Shown: positions 35,545 to 44,403, counted from the stretch's first letter. The stretch: 64,000 bases of DNA from Phenylobacterium sp. (GCF_019636135.1 NZ_JAHBYD010000011.1:62001-126000); one strand, 5' to 3'. A program made the numbers and translations. The notes: generated by a model not told the origin, from the letters alone.

Positions 35545-35838
35545 ATGCGCCGCCTGCCCTGGATGCTCGCCGCGTCGGCCCTGGTCGGGTCGGCTCTGGT
35601 CGCCGCGCCCGCGGCCGCTCAGCCGCGCAGCTATCTCATGACGCCCGTGCCCCTCGCCGGCCTCGATCTCGGCAGCGACGCGGGCGGCAAGGCGATGCTG
35701 AAGCGCCTCGACGCCGCCAGCCGCGGGATGTGCGCCCAGATCCGCACGCCGCTGCTGCCGGGCGCCGAGGGCCGCGCCTGGAAGTGCCGCCGCGAGGCCG
35801 TCGCCGCCGCCAAGGCCCGCCTGAACGAGGCGGTCTAG
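35545..35838 (+). CDS. UrcA-family secreted protein
   Basis: 97 residues. MRRLPWMLAASALVGSALVA and the following AAPAAAQ form a signal peptide. The mature part has VPLAGLDLGSDAGGKAMLKR and two Cys (GMCAQI and WKCRRE), the pattern of UrcA family proteins, which are periplasmic and of unknown function. GGGAGGA (35532-35538) sits 6 nt before ATG 35545, which decides the start over earlier in-frame ATGs. Its end overlaps that of the convergent HAD gene by 4 nt. Confidence 0.75.
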   Translation: MRRLPWMLAASALVGSALVAAPAAAQPRSYLMTPVPLAGLDLGSDAGGKAMLKRLDAASRGMCAQIRTPLLPGAEGRAWKCRREAVAAAKARLNEAV

Positions 35839-36494
35839 AGCGCCAGCCAGCCGCGCACCTCGTGCAGGTCGCGGGCGATGCGGACGCAGAGGGTTTCCAT
35901 CTCTTCGGTCGGGTCCAGCATGTCGGGCACCATGACCGTCATCATGCCGGCGGCCGACGCCGCGCGGACGCCGTTGTGGCTGTCCTCCAGGGCGAGGCAG
36001 TCGGCGGGGTCGACGCCCAGCGCCGCGGCGGCCTTCAGGAACGGCTCGGGATGCGGCTTTCCGTTGGTCTGGACGTCGCGGGTGATCAGGGCGTGGAAGC
36101 GGTCGATCAGGCTGTGCGGCCCGAGGCTCGCCTGCACGCTCTCCAGGCTCGACGAGGTGGCGATGGCGCGCGGCAGGCCGACGGCGTCCAGGGCGTCGAG
36201 GATCTCGACCGCGCCGGCCTTGAGCGCGATCCCGGCCGCCAGCTCCTCCCGGAAGTGCGTGCTCACGACGGCGGACCAGGCATCGAGATCGAAGCCCGCG
36301 CCGAAATGGTCGACCAGGATCAGGTCGCTGGCGGCATGCTGCAGCCCCACCATCCGCTTGAAGGTCTCGAACGGCATCTCCGCGCCGATACGCTCCGCCG
36401 CCCGCTGCATGGCGCGGAACACCACGACCTCGGTGTCGACGAGCAGGCCGTCCATGTCGAACACGACGGCTTTGACAGGGCGCGGGAGAGCCAT
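35835..36494 (-). CDS. HAD-family phosphatase (beta-phosphoglucomutase-like subgroup)
   Basis: 219 residues. Motif I VVFDMDGLLVDTE carries the nucleophile Asp and acid/base Asp; motif II is ATSSS, motif III includes GKPHPEPFL and motif IV is ALEDSHNGVRAA. The FDMDGLLxDTE form places it with the HAD-IA sugar-phosphate phosphatases and mutases, such as YniC or phosphoglycolate phosphatase. The substrate is not determinable. ATG 36494 gives MALPRPVKAVVFDMDG. Confidence 0.87.
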   Translation of the reverse strand: MALPRPVKAVVFDMDGLLVDTEVVVFRAMQRAAERIGAEMPFETFKRMVGLQHAASDLILVDHFGAGFDLDAWSAVVSTHFREELAAGIALKAGAVEILDALDAVGLPRAIATSSSLESVQASLGPHSLIDRFHALITRDVQTNGKPHPEPFLKAAAALGVDPADCLALEDSHNGVRAASAAGMMTVMVPDMLDPTEEMETLCVRIARDLHEVRGWLAL

Positions 36495-36566
36495 GGCGCG
36501 CTGTAGCTGAATCGGAGGGCCGTGGGTACGGGCCTGCCCGCGCGCGGGCGCCGCCCTACCCCCGAG

Positions 36567-36722
36567 TGTCATCCCGGTTTCGCCGCCAGGCGAAGACCGG
36601 GACCCAACCTTCCGGTGCTCTGAGGATGGGCGTGGCCCCGATCGGTGGGGCCGCTCTCCAGACATCCGATCACCTGACGGTTGGGTCCCGGTCTTTGGCC
36701 TTCGGCCAAAACCGGGATGACA
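36567..36722. repeat. inverted-repeat element, family B copy 2
   Basis: The left arm 36567-36609 (TGTCATCCCGG to CCCAACC) and right arm 36679-36722 (GGTTGGGTCCCGG to GGGATGACA) are inverted copies. Each arm folds on itself: CGCC/GGCG on the left and TTGGCC/GGCCAA on the right. The centre is about 70 nt. It lies between two minus-strand genes, the HAD phosphatase and serB, so it separates rather than ends a convergent pair. Confidence 0.8.
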
Positions 36723-36735
36723 GGAGGACAGTTCG

Positions 36736-37623
36736 TCAGTCCCGCACGAACTCTTCGGCCGTGTAGCCCTGGAAGTAGAGAAGCGCGGTCAGGTCGGCGT
36801 GGTCGACCTTCGCGTGCGCCTGGGCCGCCACGATGGGCTTGGCGCGATAGGCGACGCCGAGGCCCGCAGCCTGGATCATAGCGAGGTCGTTGGCGCCGTC
36901 GCCGACGGCCATAGTGTCTTGGGGAAGCAGGCCCCCGACCCGCATCGCCGCGTTCAGGCTAGCGAGCTTTGCCTCTCGGCCAATGATCGTGTCCCACACG
37001 GTGCCATCGAGACGGTCGCCCACGATACCCAGAGTGTTTCCTCTGTTCTCGTGAAAGCCCGCCGCGGCGGCCGCTCGCTGCGTGAAAAAGGTAAAGCCGC
37101 CGGAGACCAGAAGGCAGCGAGCATGGCTCCTCATGGTCTGCACAAGCGTTCGGGCCCCAGGATTGAGTCGCACCCGCTCGTCGTAGGCTCGCTGGAGGTC
37201 GGCCACCGGCAAGCCCTTCAGCATGGCGACGCGTTCGCGAAGCGCGGCCTCAAAATCTAGCTCGCCGCGCATGGCGCGCTCCGTGATTTCGGAGACCCGA
37301 TCCTTCACCCCCGCGAAGTCGGCCAGCTCGTCGATGCACTCGACGTTGATGATGGTGGAGTCCATGTCGGCGATGAGCAGCCGCTTCTTCCGGTCGGCGG
37401 CGGCCTGGACGCAGGCGTCGACCGGCAGGCCGTCGAGCTCGGTAGCCACCACGGCGAGCGCCGCCTCGCGGTCGCCGATCAGCGGCAGGTCGTAGGCGCC
37501 CTCGCCCAGCGGCTTCGCGGCCTTGACGGCCGCGCCCGCGGCTGCGAGCGCTTGCCGCGCGCGTTCGGCGGCGGTGCGCGCGGTGGCGTCGTCGGGGCTG
37601 ACGAGGGTGAGGACGAGTTCCAT
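36736..37623 (-). CDS. serB: phosphoserine phosphatase SerB
   Basis: 295 residues. An N-terminal ACT-like region (about 1-75) is followed by the HAD core: [20 protein letters not shown] (motif I), [12 protein letters not shown] (motif II) and [19 protein letters not shown] (motif IV). It completes serine synthesis by removing the phosphate of phosphoserine. The segment roughly 36905-37260 uses many A/T-ending and rare codons (AGA, ACT, GGT, CGA, ATT) unlike the flanks, as if part of the gene was replaced by recombination. The start codon at 37621-37623 overlaps the start codon of divergent miaA. Confidence 0.94.
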   Translation of the reverse strand: MELVLTLVSPDDATARTAAERARQALAAAGAAVKAAKPLGEGAYDLPLIGDREAALAVVATELDGLPVDACVQAAADRKKRLLIADMDSTIINVECIDELADFAGVKDRVSEITERAMRGELDFEAALRERVAMLKGLPVADLQRAYDERVRLNPGARTLVQTMRSHARCLLVSGGFTFFTQRAAAAAGFHENRGNTLGIVGDRLDGTVWDTIIGREAKLASLNAAMRVGGLLPQDTMAVGDGANDLAMIQAAGLGVAYRAKPIVAAQAHAKVDHADLTALLYFQGYTAEEFVRD

Positions 37624-38542
37624 GACCGGCCGCATCTGGCTGATCGCTGGGCCCACCGCAAGCGGCAAGTCGGCCCTGGCGCTCACGCTGGCCGAAGCGA
37701 CGGGCGGCGAGATCGTGGGCGCCGACTCCATGCAGCTCTACGCCGGCCTGCGCGTGCTGACGGCCGGGCCGTCGCCGGAAGAGGCCGCGCGGGCGCCGCA
37801 CCACCTGTTCGGCGCGGTCGATCCCGCCGACGGCTGGTCGGTGGGCCGCTGGCTGCGGGCGGCGACCGAGGCGCTGGACGGGATCGCCGCGCGCGGCCGC
37901 GACGCGATCGTGGTGGGCGGCACGGGCCTCTACTTCCGGGCGCTGACCCAGGGGCTGGCCGAGATGCCGTCCATCGCGGCGGACCTGCGCCGCGCAACGG
38001 GGGCCGAGTTCGAGGCGATGGGTGAAGACGCCTTCCGCGCGCGGCTCGCCAAGGCCGATCCCGCCGCGGCGGCGCGCATCGCGCCCGGCGACCGGCAGCG
38101 GCTCATCCGCGCCTGGGAGGTCTACGCCGCCACCGGCACGCCGCTCACCGACTGGCAGGCCACCGGCAGGCCCGCGCTCGCGCCCGGCAGCTTCACCGCG
38201 CTTGCCCTGGAGCCGCCGCGCGCCGACCTCTACGCCCGCTGCGACGCGCGCCTGCACGCCATGATCGCCGCCGGCGCGCTGGACGAGGTGCGCGCGCTGA
38301 TGGCCCGGAGCCTCGACCCGAACCTGCCCGCCATGAAGGCCGTGGGCGTCCGCGAACTGGCCGCGCACCTCGCCGGCGAGACGTCCCTGGAGGCCGCGGT
38401 CGCCGCCGCCCAGCAGGAGACTCGCCGCTACGCCAAGCGCCAGGCGACCTGGATGCGCGGGCAGATGGGCGACTGGCCGCGCATCACCGCGTCCGATCCC
38501 CGCGACCAATGGAGGCAGTTTCTTGCGCTGAACCCGCCTTGA
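37622..38542 (+). CDS. miaA: tRNA dimethylallyltransferase MiaA
   Basis: 306 residues. The P-loop [12 protein letters not shown] follows the start closely, then [19 protein letters not shown] and [21 protein letters not shown] and, late, [16 protein letters not shown], which contacts the tRNA. It adds dimethylallyl to A37 of tRNAs reading UNN codons, improving decoding. ATG 37622 shares two bases with the serB start on the other strand. Its promoter must therefore lie within serB coding sequence. Next downstream is the ilv leader. Confidence 0.95.
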   Translation: MTGRIWLIAGPTASGKSALALTLAEATGGEIVGADSMQLYAGLRVLTAGPSPEEAARAPHHLFGAVDPADGWSVGRWLRAATEALDGIAARGRDAIVVGGTGLYFRALTQGLAEMPSIAADLRRATGAEFEAMGEDAFRARLAKADPAAAARIAPGDRQRLIRAWEVYAATGTPLTDWQATGRPALAPGSFTALALEPPRADLYARCDARLHAMIAAGALDEVRALMARSLDPNLPAMKAVGVRELAAHLAGETSLEAAVAAAQQETRRYAKRQATWMRGQMGDWPRITASDPRDQWRQFLALNPP

Positions 38543-38595
38543 CGCCCCGGGCGCGGCATGCGACATGCCCGATCCGATCAACCGCGGGAAATCTC

Positions 38596-38631
38596 GTGCG
38601 CACCATTCTCGTACTCGTAGGGCGACCGTAG
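38596..38631 (+). CDS. ilvB leader peptide (branched-chain attenuation)
   Basis: Starting GTG 38596, the frame reads MRTILVLVGRP and stops at TAG 38629-38631. It has Ile, Leu, Val, Leu, Val in a row, using GTA twice and ATT, codons that are rare in this GC-rich genome. It is followed by alternative RNA pairings and a terminator before ilvB, the standard design of attenuation by ribosome stalling at branched-chain codons. Ilv attenuation has, to my recollection, been described in Caulobacter. A weak GGGAA lies upstream of GTG. Confidence 0.75.
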   Translation: MRTILVLVGRP

Positions 38632-38671
38632 CGGACTGACGTAGCCGTCAGGACCGACCGGTCGCTTGCCC

Positions 38672-38694
38672 AGGCCCCCTCGCGGGCCTTTTTT
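38672..38694 (+). terminator. ilvB attenuator terminator
   Basis: AGGCCC (38672-38677) pairs with GGGCCT (38684-38689), followed by a T-run to 38694. Upstream, CTGACG/CGTCAG (38636-38651) forms a hairpin, and GCGACCG in the leader peptide (38622-38628) can pair with CGGTCGC (38659-38665). These competing pairings fit a stalled-ribosome switch. The exact antiterminator pairing was not resolved by eye. Confidence 0.75.
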
Positions 38695-38725
38695 ATTGCC
38701 CTGAACCCAAGACCCAGGCCCTCAC

Positions 38726-40519
38726 ATGACCGCCCACCAGACGACGATCGAAGCTGAAGCCACCACCCTCTCGGGCGCCGAGATCGTGGTCCGCGCCCTC
38801 ATCGATCAGGGCGTCGAGGTGCTCTTCGGCTATCCGGGCGGCGCGGTGCTGCCGATCTACGACGCCCTCTTCGCCGAGCCGCGGCTGCAGCACGTGCTGG
38901 TCCGCCACGAGCAGGGCGCGACCCACGCCGCCGAGGGCTATGCCCGCTCGACCGGCAAGCCGGGCGTGGTCCTGGTGACGTCCGGCCCCGGCGCCACGAA
39001 TGCGGTAACGGGCATCGTCGACGCGCTGATGGACTCGATCCCGATGGTCGTCATCACCGGCCAGGTCGCCACCCACCTGATCGGCACCGACGCCTTCCAG
39101 GAGTGCGACACCATCGGGATCACCCGGCCCTGCACCAAGCACAACTACCTGGTGAAGGATGTGGCCGACCTGCCGCGGATCATCCACGAGGCGTTCCACA
39201 TCGCCACCTCCGGCCGCCCCGGCCCCGTGGTCATCGACATCCCGAAGGACGTGCAGTTCGGCAAGGGGACCTACCAGGGCCCGACCGAGGTCAAGCACAG
39301 CCACAACTACGCCCCGCGCGTGAAGGGCGACGCCGGCAAGATCGCCGAGGCGGTGGCCCTGATCGCCCGGGCGAAGAAGCCGATCCTCTATACCGGCGGC
39401 GGCGTCATCAATTCCGGCCCGAAAGCCTCGCTGCTGCTGCGCGAGCTGGCGGAACTGACGGGCGCGCCCGTCACCTCGACGCTGATGGGCCTGGGCGCCT
39501 TCCCGGCCTCCAACCCGCAGTGGCTGGGCATGGTGGGCATGCACGGCAGCTTCGAGGCCAACAACGCCATGCACGACTGCGACGTGATGGTGGCCATCGG
39601 CGCGCGCTTCGACGACCGCGTCACTGGCCGCCTGGACGCCTTCGCGCCGACCTCCAAGAAGATCCACATCGACGTGGACGCGAGCTCCATCGGCAAGAAC
39701 GTCCGCGCCGACGTCGGCATCGTGGGCGATGCGGCCAGCGTGCTCGAGGACATGATCGCCGCCTGGAAGAGCCGCAACCTCGAAACCAGCAAGCCGGCGC
39801 TGAAGGCCTGGTGGACCGAGATCGAGGCGTGGCGGGCGCGCCAGTCGTTCCGCTATCGGCCCGACTCGAAGCTGATCAAGCCGCAGTACGCGATCGAGCG
39901 CCTCTACGCGCTCACCCGGGACCACGACACCTACATCACCACCGAGGTCGGACAGCACCAGATGTGGGCGGCCCAGTTCTACCACTTCGACCAGCCGAAC
40001 CGCTGGATGACCTCGGGCGGCCTGGGCACCATGGGCTACGGCCTGCCCGCGGCCGTGGGCGTGCAGATGGCGCACCCGGACAGCCTGGTCATCGACATCG
40101 CCGGCGACGCCTCGGTGCAGATGACCATGCAGGAGATGTCGACGGCCGTGCAGTACGGCCTGCCCATCAAGATCTTCATCCTCAACAACGAGTGGATGGG
40201 GATGGTGCGCCAGTGGCAGCAGTTGCTGCACGGCGAGCGCTACTCGCACTCGTACTCGGCGGCCATGCCCGACTTCGTGAAGATGGCCGAGGCCTACGGC
40301 GGCGTGGGCTTCCGCGCCGAGCATCCGGACGAGCTGGACGACATGATCCGCGAGATGATCGCGGTGAAGAAGCCGGTGCTGTTCGACTGCCGCGTGACCA
40401 AGGAGGAGAACTGCTTCCCCATGATCCCGTCGGGCAAGGCGCACAACGAGATGATCATGGCCGAGGAGGCCCGCGACCTGGGCGCCATCATCGACGACGC
40501 GGGCAAGCGGCTGGTCTGA
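38726..40519 (+). CDS. ilvB: acetolactate synthase large subunit
   Basis: 597 residues. The ThDP enzyme shows GYPGGAVLPIYDAL with the conserved Glu region VRHEQGATHAAEGYA, the FAD-region TLMGLGAFPA, GARFDDRVTG, and the C-terminal ThDP motif GDASVQMTMQEMSTA with NNEWMGMVRQWQ. It condenses two pyruvates, or pyruvate with 2-oxobutyrate, in valine, leucine and isoleucine synthesis. It needs the small subunit for full activity and feedback control; the ilvN gene is about 11 kb away at 51490. It is preceded by the attenuator and is followed directly by the GFA gene with 1-nt overlap. Confidence 0.96.
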   Translation: MTAHQTTIEAEATTLSGAEIVVRALIDQGVEVLFGYPGGAVLPIYDALFAEPRLQHVLVRHEQGATHAAEGYARSTGKPGVVLVTSGPGATNAVTGIVDALMDSIPMVVITGQVATHLIGTDAFQECDTIGITRPCTKHNYLVKDVADLPRIIHEAFHIATSGRPGPVVIDIPKDVQFGKGTYQGPTEVKHSHNYAPRVKGDAGKIAEAVALIARAKKPILYTGGGVINSGPKASLLLRELAELTGAPVTSTLMGLGAFPASNPQWLGMVGMHGSFEANNAMHDCDVMVAIGARFDDRVTGRLDAFAPTSKKIHIDVDASSIGKNVRADVGIVGDAASVLEDMIAAWKSRNLETSKPALKAWWTEIEAWRARQSFRYRPDSKLIKPQYAIERLYALTRDHDTYITTEVGQHQMWAAQFYHFDQPNRWMTSGGLGTMGYGLPAAVGVQMAHPDSLVIDIAGDASVQMTMQEMSTAVQYGLPIKIFILNNEWMGMVRQWQQLLHGERYSHSYSAAMPDFVKMAEAYGGVGFRAEHPDELDDMIREMIAVKKPVLFDCRVTKEENCFPMIPSGKAHNEMIMAEEARDLGAIIDDAGKRLV

Positions 40520-40926
40520 TGCCCAGGAGCGGCGGCTGTCTCTGCGGCGGCGTGCGCTACGAGGTCGAGGGGCCGCTCGCGCCGGTGCAGCTCTGCCACT
40601 GCGGCGAGTGCCGCAAGGCCCAGGGCTCGGCGTTCGGGGCCAACATGCCGGTGGCCAGCGCGGCTTTCCGGCTGCTGCAGGGCGAGGACCTCCTGCGGGA
40701 GCACCGCGCCTCGCCCGGCAAGCGGCGCGTATTCTGCGGCGCCTGCGGCAGCCCGATCTTCAGCCAGCGCGACGCCGCGCCGCAGACCGTTCGGCTGCGG
40801 GTCGGCACGCTGGACGGCGACGGCGAAGGCCTCACCGTCGGATTCCACATCCATGCGGCGTCGAAAGCCGCATGGTGCCCGATCGAAGACGGCCGCCCGG
40901 CCTATTCCGGCGAAGCACCGGACTGA
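40519..40926 (+). CDS. GFA/CENP-V-family zinc protein
   Basis: 135 residues. Zinc ligands lie in GGCLCGGVRY (CxC), QLCHCGECRKAQG and RVFCGACGSPIF (CxxC), as in GFA proteins related to glutathione-dependent formaldehyde-activating enzyme. The role of single-domain members is unknown; some bind glutathione adducts. ATG 40519 overlaps the ilvB TGA by one base, so it is coupled to ilvB in the place where ilvN is found in many relatives. Its 3' end overlaps the convergent VOC gene by 25 nt. Confidence 0.87.
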   Translation: MPRSGGCLCGGVRYEVEGPLAPVQLCHCGECRKAQGSAFGANMPVASAAFRLLQGEDLLREHRASPGKRRVFCGACGSPIFSQRDAAPQTVRLRVGTLDGDGEGLTVGFHIHAASKAAWCPIEDGRPAYSGEAPD

Positions 40927-41636
40927 GCCGCCAGGAACACCGCCCCGTGCGCGCCCGCGGGCGGGATGTCGGCCGCGAGCCCTTCCAGCGTCAGCGACGC
41001 GATCGCGTAGGCCGCGCCCTTCGCGATCGCGATGCCCTGCGCGGCGGGATCCTCGCCCAGCAGCAGGGTCAGCCGCCGTCCGAGATCGGCCGGATCGGGG
41101 TGCGCGAGGTCCATGCGGCCGACACGCCGCGCGCCGTTGGCGTGGCGGCGCACGGCGTCGGGCTGGGTGTCGGGCGGCGTGTAGGCGCCCATGGCGAACG
41201 GCAGGTCGAGGGCGGCGGGCGTCAGCATCTGCCAGGCCAGCTTCACCCCGTCGGGCCGGGTCCGGGTCGTGCCGACGATGCGGCCCAGCGGGGCGCCGGC
41301 GGCCTTCGAGGCGGCGCGGACGGCCTTCAGGTCGGCGTCGTCGGTCTCCAGGGCGTACTCGACGAGGCCGCAGGGCGCTTCGCCCCAGCGCCGCACGCGC
41401 CGCGCGGCCGGCCGGCCCATGACGGCGGCGAGCGCGAGCTCGGCCGCGGCCGAGGCCGGCGGCGGCTTGAACAGCTCCAGGAACGGCCCGTCCTCGAAGT
41501 AGATCAGCGCGTTGTGCGCCCGCTCCGGTGCGCTGCCCCAGACGCAGGTGAACCCCAGCGCGGCGTAGTCGGCGACCGCCGCCTTCAGGTCGTCGACCCG
41601 GATCAGCACGTGCGAGAAGCGCAAGCGGGCGGCCAT
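40902..41636 (-). CDS. VOC-superfamily protein, glyoxalase-like
   Basis: 244 residues. It begins LRFSHVLIRVDDLKAAVADY followed by LGFTCVWGSA and LIYFEDGPFLELF, matching the glyoxalase-like domain group (Glyoxalase_3) within the vicinal-oxygen-chelate fold. The first His and later Glu would bind a metal. The C-terminal half is a weaker second module. Function is unknown. The stop lies inside the GFA gene, so the two transcripts overlap at their 3' ends. Confidence 0.75.
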   Translation of the reverse strand: MAARLRFSHVLIRVDDLKAAVADYAALGFTCVWGSAPERAHNALIYFEDGPFLELFKPPPASAAAELALAAVMGRPAARRVRRWGEAPCGLVEYALETDDADLKAVRAASKAAGAPLGRIVGTTRTRPDGVKLAWQMLTPAALDLPFAMGAYTPPDTQPDAVRRHANGARRVGRMDLAHPDPADLGRRLTLLLGEDPAAQGIAIAKGAAYAIASLTLEGLAADIPPAGAHGAVFLAAQSGASPE

Positions 41637-41704
41637 GACGCGTCCCCTTCCTGACGCGGCCAGCCTAGATGCGAATGCGTTGCAGGCGCAATGGCCGAGC
41701 TCGC

Positions 41705-43855
41705 CTACTCCGTCGGCCGCATCGGGATCGACACGGGGCAGGTCAGGATGGCGCGCAGGCCCGGGTGGTTGTCGGCGAAGGCGAGCTCGCCGCCGAGCTG
41801 GCGGACCATGGCCGACATCATCCGGCTGCCGAAGCCCTCGCCGGGCGCGTGCTTGCCGCGGCCGTGGTCGGCGACGACCACGCGGAGCCTGTCGTTGTGC
41901 TCGTCGAGGCCGACCTCGATCGGCCCCGGCGCGCCGCCGTAGGCGTACTTGTTGGCGTTGATGACCAGTTCGGTGACCACGAGGCCCAGGCTGACGGCGC
42001 GGTCGGTCGGCGTCAGCACGGGCGCGGCGTCGACGCTGACCTTGCCGGCCCACTCCGCGCCCATCGACGAGTTCATGTCGCCGATCAGGTCTTCGAGGTA
42101 GCGGCCCATGTCGACCACCTCGATCTGGTCGGCCCGGTAGAGGCGGCGATGCACGAGCGCCACGGCCTGGAGCCGCCGCCGCGCCTCCTCGAACGCCTCG
42201 TGCAGCTTCGGATCGCCCATGGCGCGCGACTGCAGGCCCAGGAAGCTGGAGACCAGTTGCAGGCTGTTCTGGATGCGGTGGTTCACCTCCTTCAGCAGGA
42301 TCTCCTTCTGCTGAAGCAGGCCGTCCTTCTCGGCCACGGCGTCGGTCAGCCGCGCGTTCATCTCGATCTGCCGGCGGTGGGCGCGGGCTTCCAGCAGCGT
42401 CTCGCGCAGGCGGGCCGCCGCGTCGATCTCGGCCAGCGTCCAGCGGCGCGAGCGGCCGCGCACCGCCTCGCGCCAGGCTTCGAACGAGGCGCGCGGCGTC
42501 AGCATCTCGCCCGGCGCAAGAGACACCGCCTTGTGCGGATTGCCGGCCCAGTTGACCACCTGGGGCTCCTCGGCGCGGAACCAGAGGATCAGGAACGGCT
42601 CGTCGGCGGCGACCACCAGGCCCAGCAGCCCGCTGGCCTCGGCCGTGAACCGCTTGGCGGCGGCGTAGTGCTCGGAGAGGCGGTCGGTGGCGACCGGGTC
42701 GGCGGAGCGGCGCTGCACCCATTCGGCCAGCTTCCGGATCTCGCCCGCCGGCGGGCAGGCGCCGTCCTGGTGCAACTGGCCGCCGCGGATCGCCGCCACG
42801 CCGTCGGCGTCCAGCATGCGGCGCAGTTCGCCGACCCCGGCGGCCACATTGGCGTCGACGCCCCCGGCCCGCGCGAACCGCGAGGTGAGCTCGTCCTCCA
42901 GGCCCCGTAGGCGCAGCCGCTCGCGATAGGCCTCGGCGTCCTCCTTGGCGCGGATCTGCCGCGCGAGGCCGCCGGCCAGCGTGCGCGCCGCCGCGCGGAT
43001 GTCGTAGGGCATCAGCCGCGGCGTGCGGTGATGGCAGGCGATCAGGCCCCAGAGCACGCCGTCCTTCACCACCGACATCGAGGCCGAGGCGCCGACGCCC
43101 ATGTTGCGCAGGTACTGCATGTGGACCGGCGAGACCGAGCGCAGCGCGCAGTCGCTCATGTCCAGCGGCTGCGCGCCGGTCCACGCGGGCAGGAGGGGCG
43201 CGGGCGTGTACCTCACGTCCGGGATCACGCGCACCAGGTTGCGGACGTAGAGCGCGCGGGCCTGGGCGGGGATGTCCGAGCCGGGGAAGTGGTGGTTCAT
43301 GAAGCCGGGCATGCCGTCGGCGAGGTCCTCGGCCAGCACGGCCCCGGCGTCGTCGTCGAGGAAGCGGTAGATCATCACCCGGTCGAAGCCGGTCAGCCGG
43401 CGGAACTCGACGGCCGCGCGGTCCAGCAGCGCCTTCACGTTCGGCGCCCGTTCGAACGCCGCCGCCGCGGCCTCCAGTTGGGCCAGGAGCAGCACGGCCG
43501 GCAGCGGCGTCGCCAGCGCCGGCTCGATCTCGACGATCAGCCACTCGCCGTCGACACCGGCCGAGACGTCGAACGCCTCGCGCCCCGCCGACAGCCGGCC
43601 GGCATAGCCGCCGCCGACGCCCGAGCTGGTGGCCTGCGCCACGCGCTCGGCCAGCGGGTCGCCCAGCACCTCGCCCAGCGTGCGGCCGATCCAGGCGCCG
43701 CGCCGCAGCAGCCGCGCCACGTCGCCGGCGGCGTGGCGGATCTCCTGCGTCGTGCGGTCGGCGACCAGCATCGCGCCGTGGGGCTGGATCGAGCCCGGGA
43801 TCCGGATCGGCTCGCGCGCGCAGGCGTCGAGGTCGACGGCGGTCAGGTCGGTCAT
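41705..43855 (-). CDS. bphP: bacteriophytochrome sensor histidine kinase
   Basis: 716 residues. The N-terminus has DACAREPIRIPGSIQPHG, with Cys 12 at the position that binds biliverdin. The GAF domain shows FPGSDIPAQARALY (the DIP motif) and CALRSVSPVHMQYLRNMGV with the chromophore-contacting His. The PHY domain has the tongue motif PRASF (in LTPRASFEAWREAV). The output is a HisKA_2 kinase with phosphorylatable His in LLKEVNHRIQNSLQLV and an ATPase part ELVINANKYAYGG. It senses red/far-red light. No response regulator gene is adjacent. The start overlaps the bphO stop (ATGA). Confidence 0.93.
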   Translation of the reverse strand: MTDLTAVDLDACAREPIRIPGSIQPHGAMLVADRTTQEIRHAAGDVARLLRRGAWIGRTLGEVLGDPLAERVAQATSSGVGGGYAGRLSAGREAFDVSAGVDGEWLIVEIEPALATPLPAVLLLAQLEAAAAAFERAPNVKALLDRAAVEFRRLTGFDRVMIYRFLDDDAGAVLAEDLADGMPGFMNHHFPGSDIPAQARALYVRNLVRVIPDVRYTPAPLLPAWTGAQPLDMSDCALRSVSPVHMQYLRNMGVGASASMSVVKDGVLWGLIACHHRTPRLMPYDIRAAARTLAGGLARQIRAKEDAEAYRERLRLRGLEDELTSRFARAGGVDANVAAGVGELRRMLDADGVAAIRGGQLHQDGACPPAGEIRKLAEWVQRRSADPVATDRLSEHYAAAKRFTAEASGLLGLVVAADEPFLILWFRAEEPQVVNWAGNPHKAVSLAPGEMLTPRASFEAWREAVRGRSRRWTLAEIDAAARLRETLLEARAHRRQIEMNARLTDAVAEKDGLLQQKEILLKEVNHRIQNSLQLVSSFLGLQSRAMGDPKLHEAFEEARRRLQAVALVHRRLYRADQIEVVDMGRYLEDLIGDMNSSMGAEWAGKVSVDAAPVLTPTDRAVSLGLVVTELVINANKYAYGGAPGPIEVGLDEHNDRLRVVVADHGRGKHAPGEGFGSRMMSAMVRQLGGELAFADNHPGLRAILTCPVSIPMRPTE

Positions 43856-44403
43856 GCGGCCGAGCCCCCGCACAGATGCCGCTCGCTGTGGTCGAAGCCC
43901 GCGACCGCGCCCGCCACCAGGCCCTCGACGTCGGCCTCGGCGTCGAGGACGCCCAGGAAGGCGCGCCAGCGCTCGCCCGCGTCCGCGCCGTACGGATCGA
44001 GGAAGCTCAGGCCCCGCATGTCGCCGCCGCGGCTCTCCACGTGCTTCCGGATCACCCGCCCGCCGAGGGTCGAGCCCTCCAGCACGTACATCAGGCCCAG
44101 CGCCTCGGCGACGCCGCGCACGACGATCGGCGCCGACGGCGCGCCCGGCGCGGTTCCCAGGTCGGCGAGGTCGCCCGCCAGCCGCGCCGAGCGGCGGCGC
44201 GCGTCGAAGTCCAAGCCGTCGATTCCCGCGAGGAACGGCGCCAGGGCGTGTTCGGCCGCGGCGTGCAGCGCGTGGAACCGGCCCACCAACTCGCGCCGGC
44301 CCTCAGCCGTCGCGATCCGGTTCAGGATGTCGATCCGGGTCTCCAGCCGGACATGGTGGGCATGGGTCGCGTCGCGTAGGCGACGGTGCGTGTCGCTGAT
44401 CAT
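43852..44403 (-). CDS. bphO: biliverdin-forming heme oxygenase
   Basis: 183 residues. ATHAHHVRLETRIDIL near the N-terminus supplies the candidate proximal heme ligand (His 17 is my guess), and GLMYVLEGSTLGGRVIRKHV is the distal-helix signature of bacterial heme oxygenases. It opens heme to biliverdin, the chromophore of the phytochrome encoded next. The ATGA overlap with bphP means chromophore enzyme and apoprotein are made together. ATG 44403 was chosen since upstream codons extend into the divergent promoter region of the ybaK-like gene. Confidence 0.88.
   Translation of the reverse strand: MISDTHRRLRDATHAHHVRLETRIDILNRIATAEGRRELVGRFHALHAAAEHALAPFLAGIDGLDFDARRRSARLAGDLADLGTAPGAPSAPIVVRGVAEALGLMYVLEGSTLGGRVIRKHVESRGGDMRGLSFLDPYGADAGERWRAFLGVLDAEADVEGLVAGAVAGFDHSERHLCGGSAA

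Noticed and set aside
38543..38725. Riboswitch upstream of ilvB
   Set aside because: The region is explained by a leader peptide, alternative stems and a terminator; no ligand-binding core is recognisable.
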